DNA of 64,000 bases from Bactericera cockerelli (taxonomy: Eukaryota; Arthropoda; Insecta; Hemiptera; Triozidae). Below are positions 35,193-46,100 of this stretch, one piece after another (position 1 is the stretch's first letter; each line of letters begins with the position of its first letter). The DNA lies in contig CM044967.1 of NCBI GenBank assembly GCA_024516035.1, forward strand, positions 12,012,092 to 12,076,091. Direction: 5' to 3'. The translations under genes were made by a program, and so were the position numbers. The notes beneath the pieces are model-generated. The model was not told where the DNA came from and searched no databases. It saw only the letters and a program-made list of their open reading frames with translations.

Positions 35193-35350
35193 ACCTCCGT
35201 GGCTCAGTGGTTCAGTGCTGGAGGTTGCCGGTTTGAATCCCGGCCGGGGCGAAAATTCTAACCGAGTTTTTCATTTTACGGAATGGCATAGATGTAAAGG
35301 TAAAGTGCCCTGAAGAAATGCAAAAGCGGTTCTGGGGCACAATTACCTTT
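35193..35350 (+). repeat. tRNA-derived SINE, family F
   Basis: The head reads 'cctccgtggctcagtggttc' (A box) and 'gccggtttgaatcccggcc' (B box/T arm). It is followed by a body 'gaatggcatagatgtaaagg' and 'gcggttctggggcac'. It is the only copy in the window. The T arm pairs perfectly, but the D and anticodon arms do not form a tRNA, and the body continues past the head. Confidence 0.65.
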
Positions 35351-35591
35351 TAAAAAAATTGAACAATAGCCAGCCCAAGATGCTTCTTCGTAAAAATATG
35401 GAGGATACTTAATTATAGTTGACAAAGCTCCATACAACCATATTTTTTTTATTAATAATACATATTATTGAAGTACCCTGGAAGTAATGGTTATTACGTC
35501 GAGGCAGGAATTCTTGCAGCCATGCTAATCAATATATGTTTATCAAAAGTTGAAAAAAAAATCCATTTTTCAGCCACAAATTTCATCAACT

Positions 35592-35700
35592 TGTTATCAT
35601 ATTTGTGTAAATCACTTTCGTGATATCACAACTACTCCAGTAAATTTTCACTGAACCCGGGACTTGAACCACCGAGCTCCAGGTTAGAGATAGACTGTTT
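35592..35700 (-). repeat. tRNA-derived SINE, family B
   Basis: The left part carries the family tail (ATCACTTTCGTGATATCAC on the plus strand). The tRNA-like head (GGTGGTTCAAGTCCCGGG on the minus strand) lies to the right. It matches 43345-43486 and 58590-58731. Confidence 0.8.
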
Positions 35701-35756
35701 GTTGCAGTGTCGATCATATCTTTGTTTTTTCGTGTATTATTTTTTTTTACTCCTAT

Positions 35757-35886
35757 ACAGTCGAAACCTGGATATTAGAGAGCAATAAAATATCACATTT
35801 ACCTCTCTATAAGGGTAAATAACCTCTTTATAAGAGAAGAGAAAAAAAATCCGGTCCCTTGATTTCTCTTATATCCAGGTTCGAAT
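35757..35886. mobile_element. pogo/Tigger-like MITE
   Basis: Left end ACAGTCGAAACCTGGATATT and right end ATATCCAGGTTCGAATCTTT form imperfect terminal inverted repeats next to a TA. Ends of the type CAGTxGAACCT are typical of the pogo/Tigger branch of Tc1/mariner elements. The roughly 130-bp element has an internal repeat (CCTCTCTATAAGG / CCTCTTTATAAG) and no coding part. Confidence 0.55.
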
Positions 35887-37211
35887 CTTTTTCGCCAAGT
35901 TCAATTGTATAAGAAAATCTCGTCCGAATATTTTCAGAGCGAACTACCTATCTTCATTTTTCCCAGAGAAGTTATCATAGGAAAACGCAGAAGAGAATCT
36001 AGTTTGGACTTGCAGCACGATTCTCTATTCCCTGGTTGCCACTTTTTCATATCCTCAGCATTATCTTCAGCTCTTGTTTTCAAGATTTATTGTGAAAGAA
36101 AGAAAAAGAAACTTTGCTTGAGGCTAGGGGTTTGGAGTGAAGACTTGGAAACCCGAATAGAATGTCTGCTTTTCAGTTTTTTTTTACTTCCAAGTTCATC
36201 CATAATAGATATCGAAAGTATCAGTATAAACAGAAAAGTGAGAAGTTGTATTATTAGATGTACATGCATATCAGAGTATACCTGGACAGCTGTTTCGAAC
36301 TACTTTGGTTTTATTAGTAGGTAATAGTTCTGAATATCCGTGCCATCAAGTAACCTCTCTATTTTAAATCAGAAGTATTAAGTTCCTCTTAGTAACATTT
36401 TCTTACTTTTTATTTTTTAACTAGCAATAATAATAGTATCTTGTATCGCCTTATATACATAAGAGGTCATTGACCTTTTTTGACGGAATTGTGTGAAATA
36501 TCGAGTTTCGGCCATATACAGGGTGATCGAAACCACCCAGCCACTATCTTTTTCTCGAGAACGGTTTGAGTTAGGATCTTGAAACAAAAAATTGGTCCCC
36601 AATATGAAGTCTGAAGTTTCATGGGAAAATATTTTGAACCTCCGCCCACCGCCCCTAAGGGCGTTTTCAGGGGGCACATGTTCGTTTCTCCCGAATTTTA
36701 AATGGAATGCATATTTTTTTATTTTACATTCAAAACATGCAGAGCAAGTTAGTAACATTAGTAAAAAGAAAAAAAATATTCCTTGGTTCGAGTCCCGAAA
36801 AAAACACGATTTTTAGAAGAAAATAGACCCAGGTTGCGGATGTCATTACGGGCACTCAGTAAACGTTGTGAATAAATTAAAAACGTCATAAAATAGGTAA
36901 AGTTCTTTACTTTAATTTAATGTACTTGTTTTTATTATTTAAGGAAGTCATAGGTCCTTAAATTGGTCATAAACTTTTTTCAGGTTCAAAAGACCAAAAG
37001 TCCAGAAATTTAAATTCGACCCCCTATTTTTTTTTCTTGCACATAAAAGAAAAAAATAATTAGCATACAATGCAAAAAAAATTAACTCTCTGCGATTTTT
37101 TTCCTTAAAATGGCAGACGAATAACGTCTGAAATGCGTTCATTTCCGTGCGCGTGAGTCATGACACGAGTCCGTGCCTGAAGTTTGTATGTACAATGTAG
37201 GTAACTCACCT

Positions 37212-37494
37212 CTACAGATGTTCAAAAACACCATCCTCTGCTGCAATACATTTCCTGAGTCTGCCAGGATAGGTGGCATGAACTCTCTCTAGCTCCTCAG
37301 GTGTGATGTTGCGGCAGATCCCAATGATGCGCACCTTCATATTTTCCACATCTGTTAGACTGGTTTGGTATGCTAAATCTTTCACCTTTCCCCACAGGTA
37401 AAAATCCATGACGGTAAGGTTCAGGGTGCTGGGGGTTTGGTCCTCCTCTGCCGATCCATCTCTTAGGGAACAAGCGATTAAGTTGTTCTCGCAC
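37212..37494 (-). pseudogene. Tc1/mariner-type transposase C-terminus, left arm
   Basis: In two frames this encodes VREQLNRLFPKRWIGRGG, then DLTVMDFYLWGKVKDLAYQT, ending ...RKCIAAEDGVFEHL-stop. The first matches the 'RWIGRGGP' segment and the second the 'SPDLTPLDFFLWG' segment with the last catalytic Asp (VMDF) of a Tc1/mariner-superfamily transposase common in insects. The Pro of SPDL and the Trp-Pro-Pro context are lost, and a frameshift separates the two parts. The protein is incomplete and inactive. Confidence 0.8.
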
Positions 37495-37680
37495 CCTCAG
37501 ATTAAAATGAGGTATAATTTAAACTATTCACTTGATCCGGGGCAGATTGCTCTTAATCCAGAGAGATATGAAAAGGATGGGAATTACTCGCCTTTAGAAT
37601 TTGCTCAACACACGTGTAAGGAATGACCGAATCTCTTGCTATATCTCGGATGCTGACTTCAGGGTTTACAGTAGCGCCAG
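37495..37680 (-). pseudogene. transposase N-terminal HTH remnant
   Basis: On the minus strand, reading from about 37680, one frame gives VNPEVSIRDIARDSVIPYT followed by CVEQILKA and HPFHISLD. This is the helix-turn-helix start of the same transposase family as the arms. Stops follow and the catalytic middle is missing, so this is a deletion derivative. Confidence 0.65.
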
Positions 37681-37851
37681 AACGAAAATTAATAATTATT
37701 ATCATCAGTTGTCGTTCTTTTTCTAATTTTGTAGAGGTGAGTTACCTACATCGTACATACAAACTTCAGGCACGGACTCGTGCCATGACTCACGCGTATG
37801 AAAATAAACGCATTTCAGAGGTTATCGCAGAAAGTTAATTTTTTTCGTCTG

Positions 37852-38073
37852 CCCGCTCCCTGGACCTCACCGTCATGGATTTTTACCTGTTGGGAAAGGT
37901 GAAAGATCTAGCATACCAAACCAGTCCAACAGATGTGGAAAATATATGAAGGTGCGCATCATTGGGATCTGCCGCAACATCACACCTGAGGAGCTAGAGA
38001 GAGTTCATGCCACCTATCCTGGCAGACTCAGGAAATGTATTGCAGCAGAGGATGGTGTTTTTGAACATCTGTA
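37852..38073 (+). pseudogene. transposase C-terminus, right arm
   Basis: An inverted duplicate of the left-arm coding tail, with DLTVMDFYL and ...RKCIAAEDGVFEHL-stop. Compared with the left arm there is a 2-bp insertion (AATATATGAAG versus AATATGAAG), giving a frameshift, and Trp-Gly of the FLWG motif reads Leu-Gly. Both copies are dead but carry different lesions. Confidence 0.8.
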
Positions 38074-38880
38074 GAGGGTGAGTTACCTACATTGTACATA
38101 CAAACTTCAGGCACGGACTCGTGTCATGACTCACGCGCACGGAAATGAACGCATTTCATACGTTATTCGTCTGCCATTTTAAGGGAAAAAATCGCAGAGA
38201 GTTAATTTTTTTTGCAATGTATGCTAATTATTATCTTCTTTTATGTGCAAGAAAAAAAAATAGGGGGTCGAATTTAAATTTCTGGACTTTTGGTCTTTTG
38301 AACCTGAAAAAAGTTTATGACCAATTTAAGGACCTATGACTTCCTTAAATAATAAAAACAAGTACATTAAATTAAAGTAAAGAACTTTACCTATTTTATG
38401 ACGTTTTTAATTTATTCACAACGTTTACTGAGTGCCCGTAATGACATCCGGAATCTGGGTCTATTTTCTTCTAAAAATCGTGTTTTTTCGGGACTCGAAC
38501 CAAGGAATATTTTTTTTCTTTTTACTAATGTTACTAACTTGCTCTGCATGTTTTGAATGTAAAATAAAAAAATATGCATTCCATTTAAAATTCGGGAGAA
38601 ACGGACATGTGCCCCCCTGAAAACGCCCTTAGGGGCGGTGGGCGGAGGTTCAAAATATTTTCCCATGAAACTTCAGACTTCATATTGGGGACCAATTTTT
38701 TGTTTCAAGATCCTAACTCAAACCATTCTTGAGAAAAAGATAGTGGCTGGGTGGTTTCGATCACCCTGTACATCTTGTATAAGTAACATCTTCAGGCGTG
38801 GTGCAAAGTCAGGCATTATGGTCTCACATATTGTGTTGTATTGACCGATTGAGCTTTCTGAAATCTACGAGGAAAGTTTG

Positions 38881-38950
38881 CATTGAGTAGGATCCGAACA
38901 TACGGATCCCCGCGCTACCTGGATCACCAGACAGCCGCCTTAACCACTTT
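38881..38950 (-). repeat. tRNA-derived SINE, family D, head
   Basis: On the minus strand the segment has GTGGTTAAGGCGGCTGTCTG and a degenerate B box. It matches the better copy at 39941-40058. Confidence 0.6.
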
Positions 38951-39261
38951 CACCAGCGATGCAAACACCGACCGGTATAGATCTCACAGAGGTCGTGTAC
39001 TAGTTACTAAGCATTTTTCCTCACATGGTACAACCCTTTGGCCTCCGAGCTACAAAATCGTGAGGGCTGGGAATTTTATTTTCTAGCGCCGTGACTAAAT
39101 ATCCAATTTAGATATTTCTCGCACAACATTATTCTGAGTTTCGTTTTCTCTATGTATGAAATCAGCTATGGCTGTATTCTATGAACCAAAAGAAGACTTT
39201 TTTGTTTGGGTGGCAATTTTTTTTTTTTTTTTTGAAATATCACAAAGTTATTTACCTTTGA

Positions 39262-39338
39262 ATGTTCAGGAGCCAAAGGGATACGTGAACCCCGAACATC
39301 CCAAGTAGAGAGAAGAATTTTTTACTCATGTGGAATTT
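39262..39338 (-). repeat. SINE family C, body fragment
   Basis: Contains 'gaaccccgaacatcccaag', matching the complement of the body of 6197-6345. The tRNA-like head is missing. It abuts the SINE A fragment that follows. Confidence 0.6.
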
Positions 39339-39340
39339 CT

Positions 39341-39448
39341 CTCCCATTTGGGATTTTTACCACATAATAATACGTCTTGGGCTTACTGCTGGAATAATGG
39401 GACTTAATAGTCCTAATCGGGCAGTATAAATAAGGCGATATTATTATA
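39341..39448 (+). repeat. SINE family A, 3' part
   Basis: Contains 'tttttaccacataataatac', 'ggcttactgctggaataatg' and 'gcagtataaataaggcgata', ending in an ATT tail. It is a 5'-truncated copy of the family at 10945-11147. Confidence 0.85.
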
Positions 39449-39940
39449 ACTCGTTGCTAGCTTGCTATGCTACAACTAGTCCTTATCCATACAAATAGCA
39501 AGTTAGTTTTCCTCGCGAGGTATGAGTGTACAACTGTACACGTACAGTGTCTCACTCATGCCTCGTGAGAAACATTGAAGGGAGCGAAAATGTCGTCGAA
39601 CATAGAACCCAGTTCACTTGCATGACAATACAGCATCCTACCATTCAGCCACATATCGCTCGATGACCAATCTAATGTAATTTTGATCAATTCGGTCGTC
39701 ATCTGATTGTTAAAGTAATTATAATAATAATAATAATAATAAAAAGGAATATAACATCTATCAACATTTACGCGCTGGGTCTCAGAAATTTGGAAAATTC
39801 TTGATCTTGCCGCTTATTACAGAGGAAAAATATTAAAATTTTTCCTATTGATGAACCGACAGTAATAATAATATTCTTTAGTGATAGGTAATCACCAAGC
39901 GAGGTTAATTCTCAGAGCATTTTCTACTACCTAACTCACA

Positions 39941-40058
39941 GAGTCTTGTTATAATGTGGTCACATACTCAAATAAGGAGAAAAAAATCATGCATTGGGTG
40001 GGATTCGAACCAACGGATCCCTACGCTAACTGATTTACCAGACTAGCGCCTTAGCCAC
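39941..40058 (-). repeat. tRNA-derived SINE, family D
   Basis: On the minus strand it starts GTGGCTAAGGCGCTAGTCTG and has the B box GGTTCGAATCCCACCC followed by AATGCATGA. The body runs towards 'caagactctgtgagttaggt'. Other copies are 38881-38950, 45432-45575 and a fragment at 43794-43850. Confidence 0.8.
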
Positions 40059-41194
40059 TATTTTTTATGGCTGCGTCACAATACAGTCCAGAGACCACTT
40101 GTTTTATTATAAGGTAGCTAACTAGGTACCTGATTCAGAGGAAAAAGGAAATAGGTATTATCTTCCTTAATTTATTACTTATTAGAACGGAGGTGCCGAT
40201 GACTGTATGGGGTGCCGGTCACTATATGGTTTACCCTACTATTAGAAGAGAATAAAACATTAGACTAAGGTTTATGTGCTTCACTCTACCGGAAAATTTA
40301 TAAAACTAGCGTCAGGAAAACTTTTCAGTTTTCCTCCGCTTTGAAAGTTTTCCTTTTAGTTGATGGAAAATCCTATAGAGGTAGACACATGATTCATATT
40401 TTTAATAGTAAATGATGCACAACTTTTCTTTTCTAGACTTATAATGAATTCTTATAAAAGTCATTTTTATAGTTATTAATTTATTATTTTACATTTTTTT
40501 AACAATTTAAAGTAAACCTCTCATTCTTTCAGCACAATCATGACTCTAAAACTTTTTCTATAGGAAAATGTATCTCAAGTCGAAGCCAGTTTCGATATGG
40601 CTCGCCCTACTGGCTGATTCTAACCATGACTCCTCATTAAAAGGAAACCATTCTCACAATTTTCTGGCCAATCAGAGTGGAGGCATATTACGGAATGGGA
40701 AAGCTACAATACAGACCGCAAGTGTCTACAGTAGCTCCTGTTTCATGGCTACGAAGTATTTTTTTTTTTTTTTGGCGATTCCATTACTTTCCTTCCTATA
40801 GGATAAGGAAAGTAAAAAAATCTTTGTTGTCTTTCTTCACTTCTTTAGTTTTCATCTTTTACGAATTTACAGACATTGATTAGAGTGTCTTCCTTATAAT
40901 TACCTTCCATGGCTCTTCCTCTTTTATCATTTTTGTTTTGCTTCTTTTTTCCTGATTCAACATCGAGCTCTACCTTGTGGAGTGATGGAGAGAGGGATGA
41001 CCGGTTGGGTGGAAAAGCTTACAGTGTGAGAATCCTGCCGTCAAAAGCCTCAAAAAAAGATAAAGGCGTGAATTCGAAAATATTATATAGGTAGGGTATT
41101 CCCAGGAAACCTAGGCACAGAAACAATCAGTACAAAACAGAAATGTGAGAAGTTGTCTAGGTGTACAATCTACATGAATATCAGAACATACCTG

Positions 41195-41366
41195 GTCCTT
41201 GTTCCAGAAAGCACTCTCACTCTCATAATCCCCAAATCTCCGTTTCAACCGTCACACAACGCACTCTGATTGGTTATGTTCAAATCAACCAATCAGAGTG
41301 CGTTGTGTGATGGTTGAAAAGGAGATTTGGAGAGTGTGAGAGTGAGAGTGCTTTCTGGAACTAGGC
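41195..41366. mobile_element. hairpin MITE, 80-bp arms
   Basis: The left arm begins GTTCCAGAAAGCACTCTCAC and ends GCACTCTGATTGGTT. After an 11-bp loop (ATGTTCAAATC) the right arm is its complement, with few mismatches. Transcribed, it would fold into a hairpin of about 170 nt. The outermost bases (GGTCC/GGCCC) resemble Harbinger-type ends, but I see no clear target duplication. Confidence 0.8.
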
Positions 41367-41537
41367 CCTGGACACCTGTTTTCAGCATAGTAGAGGGCGT
41401 GGAGGTATTTTCCAAATTTAACTGGAAATAGCTATACAGAGTACGTCTAATAAAGTTTTGGGTAGTTTTCAAACCTTTACAGCCTTCAACCTCCCCTCCC
41501 CTCCTCCTCCGAGCGCGCCCGTTTCAGAATAAGAATC

Positions 41538-41818
41538 CTTAAGAGTCAAGGAATAATTCTTCAGAGTCTAGGAATAATCCTTCAGAGTCAAGGAATAATC
41601 CTTCAGAGTCAAGGAATAATCCTTCAGAGTCAAAAAATAATCCTTCAGAGTCAAGGAATAATTCTTCAGAGCCAGGGAATAATTCTTCAGAGTCAAGGAA
41701 TAATCCTTCAGAGCCAGGAAATAATTCTTCAGAATCAAGGAATAATCCTTCAGAGTCAAGGAATAATCCTTCAGAGTCAAGGAATAATCCTTCATAGTCA
41801 AGGAATAATTCTTCGGAG
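41538..41818. repeat. 21-bp tandem array in the ammonia-lyase 3' UTR
   Basis: About 13 copies of a 21-bp unit. On the minus strand the unit reads 'gactctgaaggattattcct' plus one base. Because 21 is divisible by three, two minus-strand frames stay open across the array (SEGLFLD and LTLKDYS repeats). One of these frames starts with an ATG overlapping the enzyme's stop codon. There is no reason to think it is translated. Poly(A) signals are not obvious inside the array. Confidence 0.93.
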
Positions 41819-41956
41819 TCAATCATCTTCGCTGTCGTTCCTCTGAATTTCCGGCGTCGGAATGTCTCCGAAGTTCACAATGTTGTAGTTCTGATTCAGG
41901 ACGTCCTTGAGAATTTTCACGTGGTCCATATCTCTGGTTTCGCACATCACCTTGAC
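41819..41956 (-). CDS. ammonia-lyase exon 8 (terminal)
   Basis: Acceptor GTCCTCAG, then [20 protein letters not shown] and a short acidic tail ending SEDD, with TGA at 41821-41819. The stop codon is followed at once by the 21-bp tandem array, so that array is the proximal 3' UTR. Confidence 0.94.
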   Translation of the reverse strand, partial: VKVMCETRDMDHVKILKDVLNQNYNIVNFGDIPTPEIQRNDSEDD

Positions 41957-43151
41957 CTGAGGACAAAAGTTCAATGTAAATTGAGGAAAACCAGAAAGTA
42001 AATCGAGCAAATTGTGTTGCTAAACAGTGATAATTTTACTTCCGATGAATTTCTAATATTAGAAATCCGAAGTATTGTGTTCGTTTTTATAAAGCTAAGT
42101 CAGAATAATCTAGTATATTATTCTGTTGTTAATCGTCTCCTTTATTTAGACCCTCACTCGTGAGCTGATAAATTGACCTTCTCTGACTGAAATATAATAT
42201 TATTCCATTATTATTTTCTACTTTACGACAGTGTCAAAACTAGTGGCGCTGAGTTCAGGCCCAAAACGACGCACGGCAATGCCTCATGGTGTAGATTAGT
42301 GCTAAGAAAAATAAATATAGGGCCATGCCTCGAGCCGTAACTCGAATGAAGCCCATTGATAATCTTCTTTTTCTTTCACTTTGCCTTTTCCCAAACCTAC
42401 TTGGAGTCGGCATTGTTCAACCTCATGGTTGAGTTTGGTTGGTTTTGGCACATTTTTACGGTTGAATGCCCTCCCTAACGCCAACGATTCTATTTGATTT
42501 AACGTCCTGATTAGGACGGGGGTTTTACCTTCCATTCGCTAGGAATCGTACCAGCTACACAGATTAACTTCACCCAGCCTGGATTGGGCTGGAAAGTTGG
42601 GTGCAGCCCATTGATAATTATCATCATAGGGTGGCGTCATCGTGAACGATGGTAGCCAGACAGTGGAGGAATGACTCAGCACTTCTACCACTGTCTTTAG
42701 AAGGAGGCTAATAATCGACAAGGACCCCAGAACCAAGCCAATGCTGGTCTACTCCCATTGTTCACATAGACATTATAAAAATAATGTCTATGTAAACAAT
42801 GGTCCTGTTATATTAAGTCCACACCCACCTTAACGCTGAACACATCCCGCGTCACCCAGGCTCGCTCGTGCATGATGTCCTTGATGGACACGCCCACCGA
42901 GGCCAGGATGGTACACAGCTCCGCTATGCCCCCGGGCCTGTCACTCAGGTTGACGGAGAACTTGACCAGCCGCCCGTCAGCCGCTAGGCCCCGCTCTATA
43001 CAGCGGCCCAGGATAGTGGTGTCTATGTTGCCTCCACACAGAGGCAGGACGACCCTGGAAGAACATTTCTCGACATTATGCACTTACCACAAACAGAAAG
43101 GGTTGGGTGAAGAGATTGCCATAGGCAATAACCCCGCCCTTTAGTTAGGAC

Positions 43152-43189
<38 letters not shown>

Positions 43190-46100
43190 TTTTTTTTTTT
43201 TTTTTTTTTTCTTGTTTAGGTATATTATTAATACTGTCAATTTTATATTTAATTTTTACCACTGTTTGTCTGTATATATGTTCTGCTAATAAAGAGTTTC
43301 TAAATAAATAAATCATATCAGTGAAAGGCTATAATATGCACAGTCCGACCTCAGTAGCTTGATCGATAAGACGGAGGACTTGTAACCTGGAGGTCGGTGG
43401 TTCAAGTCCCGCTTTGAGCGTAGATTTACTTTAGCGAGTTTGAGTAGTTGTGATATCACGAAAGTGATTAACACAAATATGATAACTATAATATGCACAG
43501 AACCATGACGTTGAACAATGCCAACCGAAAGTAAATTTGGGAAAAAGCAACATGAATGGAGAAGACCACATAACTACAGATATATTAAGACAATATGATT
43601 TTTTTTTAATATGAGAATTGAGAAACCCTCTTGGAATGACAATACATCGTCAGACTTCTGAGCAAATAATACTGATGATAGACACTTATTTAGAATTGCT
43701 TGAGAAGTACTTGAGAGTCACAATATTCCAGCAGTTCTTGTGGTGTCATAATTATGTTGTGGTCAAATTATAAAATACATAATAGAGGAAAATATCTAGA
43801 CATTGAATGAGATTCGCTAACTGGATTACCAGACTTTAACCAATTCGACCCACCAATACACCTTTCTGGTTGGGGGACTATAAACAGGGAGTAGACCAGC
43901 ATTGGCTTGGTTCTGGGGGCCCTTTGTCAATTATGAGCCTCCTTATAAAGACAGTGGTGAACCACTGTCTTTACGATGACGCCACCGTATGATGATGAAT
44001 ACACCTTTCTTTGGAGCAAACTCACTCTCACCTTTTCCCGACCAGTTCATCGCACTGACCAGACAAGATGGCGGCCAGACCACTGGCGCCTGCCCCCTCC
44101 ACCACACACTTCTCCATCTCCACTAGCCTCAGGATTGCCATCGCTATCCACTCCTCCTTCACTACGATCTGGAAGAAAAATAAATAAATAATTATAGGTA
44201 CCTACCTACTTGATTTTTTATTTAAAAAAAAAAAAAAAAAATAGTAAAACTTTTTACTTTTCTGTTTTGACTGACTGACTAATAATTTATCACTTTAATG
44301 AAAACAAAGTATGGCCAACAATGGCACTCAAAATAGGTTATCATTTAATTTGTGTTATTCACAAGACCAGTGTCTGAACGGCTCAAAAATCATTTATAAC
44401 GAACTCATGATATACTAACTCTTTTATTACAAAAATATTAAATGCAGTTATTTTACTGCTACTATTATAACAGCTTCTTAAACAAATCTCAATGGTTAGA
44501 TAATCGCTAGTGGCGGCCTAACTAGGATTAAAAATAATAATGTAAAGGACGAAATAGAAAGGCTCTTAGAAATGGCACAAAAGTTGTGAAGAGGATTTTG
44601 CTTCACCACAAATAATTTCTGCTACTGTTTATTACCATTTTATCAATAAGAGGGGCAGCGGTTTCGAAAGCATTCCATCCGACGAGTGGGACGGCCAGAC
44701 CATCCGCTAGCGTGGGTTGAACGCTCACAGGGGTGGGCTTTCCATTCTTAATGGCCGCGCTGAAGCTTGCACACCTGTCGGACTCAACACCCTGTATGGT
44801 GATGAAATAACAATCATTTATTTAGAAATTAGAAATTCTTTATTAGTAGAACATATATATAGACAAATAATTGTAAACATTAAATATAAAAATTGACAAT
44901 ATCAATAATATAAACACCATTTTTTTTTCAATGTTTTCGTCAGTTTTTGAGTTTGGAGGCGACCAGGACGTGGATCGTCCTCAACATCTTCCTGACCACC
45001 TTGAAACCGTTTAAACCACTTATAAAGCGTTGATCTTTTCAAACATGACTCCGGGTACACTGTCTTTAACAAATAAAAAGTTTTACCAGCAAGTTTTACG
45101 TAAGATTCAATAATCATTCGTTGCTCAACGTTTGTATCAATCATAATTCCGGCAAAATTAAAAAGGTGTCTTGCGCGTCGGGCTATTACAACAGAACTAA
45201 TTACAGTACAGGCATGTGACAGCTATCAATCAAAACACAAGACTTGAAGCTTTCGAAACATGTTCATTATATCTTCCTAGCATGGACAGCTTTTGCGTAG
45301 CGGCTCGCGTCTACGAACTTAATAGCCAAACCTCGTATGTCCTAACTAAAGGGCGGGGTTATTGCCTATGGCAATCTCTTCCACCCAACCTTTATCATCA
45401 ATATTGTAGGCAATCATCATCAATATTGTAGGTATTCAAGTGGTTAAGGTGCTATAGTCTGGTAATCTAGATACCGTTGATTTGAATACCAACCAATGCA
45501 TGATTTTTTTTTCGTTTATTTGAGTTTGTGAAAACATAATAATAAGACTCTGAGGGTTAGCTTGGTTACCTTCCACTAGAGAGTTATATTATTATAATAA
45601 TCATAATAATATGAATAGGTACATTGAGTACTCGTAGAATAACAAGGAATGTCACATTTTCGAAAATATATTCTCTCAGAAGAACATGGAAATGTCGCTA
45701 CTCTTTTCAACAATTTCTCGAATATAAACAGTAATAACCCTCTACAAGTGAGAATGTTTTATTATTTTTTCAGAGCCGAACTAACAGAATTAATTTTTAT
45801 GTTATTCCAAACCCTCTCTTAAGTCTGAGTTCTAACCAATCACAGGACAATTTAGCCTGACTTTAAGGACATTCTTTGGCTTCTCCTAAATTTAATACAG
45901 GATATCCTGTTTTATAAATCGTTCCTAAGTATGTGGGAGGATTTTTGTACGTTTATAGCAAGATGTTATTGTATGTTTCTTATTATTTCTCTTCTGAAAA
46001 GTTGACTTTTTGACATTTCCTGTTATGCTACTCACTCACCCATTCATATGTCATCATTATTATTTTTGCTTGCGTCATTCTGCTCGATGTGATGGTATCA

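Larger units (their letters stand above)
32690..36518. other. intergenic stretch upstream of Toll
   Basis: No supported gene. It holds a CT tract (34778-34838), a SINE head (35193-35350), a SINE family B copy (35592-35700, minus) and a pogo-like MITE (35757-35886). Two GC-richer patches (34450-34700, 35930-36080) have no recognisable coding sequence. Confidence 0.5.
36519..38768. mobile_element. 2.25-kb palindromic Tc1/mariner derivative
   Basis: Flanked by TA, with ends CAGGGTGATCGAAACCACC and its complement. The left arm (36519 to about 37430) and right arm (about 37850 to 38768) are inverted copies over about 910 bp with few differences. Each arm carries noncoding terminal sequence plus the C-terminal coding part of a transposase, pointing inward to outward in both arms. 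The 420-bp centre contains the helix-turn-helix part of the transposase on the minus strand. It also has a further copy of the 'cttcaggcacggactcgtg' segment (37733-37835) in the orientation of the right arm. The whole is a foldback rearrangement of a formerly ordinary element. Confidence 0.88.
38775..41530. other. intergenic stretch between foldback element and ammonia-lyase gene
   Basis: No supported gene. It holds SINE remnants of families D (38881-38950, 39941-40058), C (39262-39338) and A (39341-39448), a short ATA microsatellite (39718-39741), a hairpin MITE (41195-41366), and a copy of the dispersed 'gtagctcctgtttcatggct' motif near 40730. Confidence 0.5.

Noticed and set aside
41539..41826. 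95-codon SEGLFLD repeat frame as a separate protein
   Set aside because: Fully explained by the 21-bp array downstream of the ammonia-lyase stop; no start context or homology.
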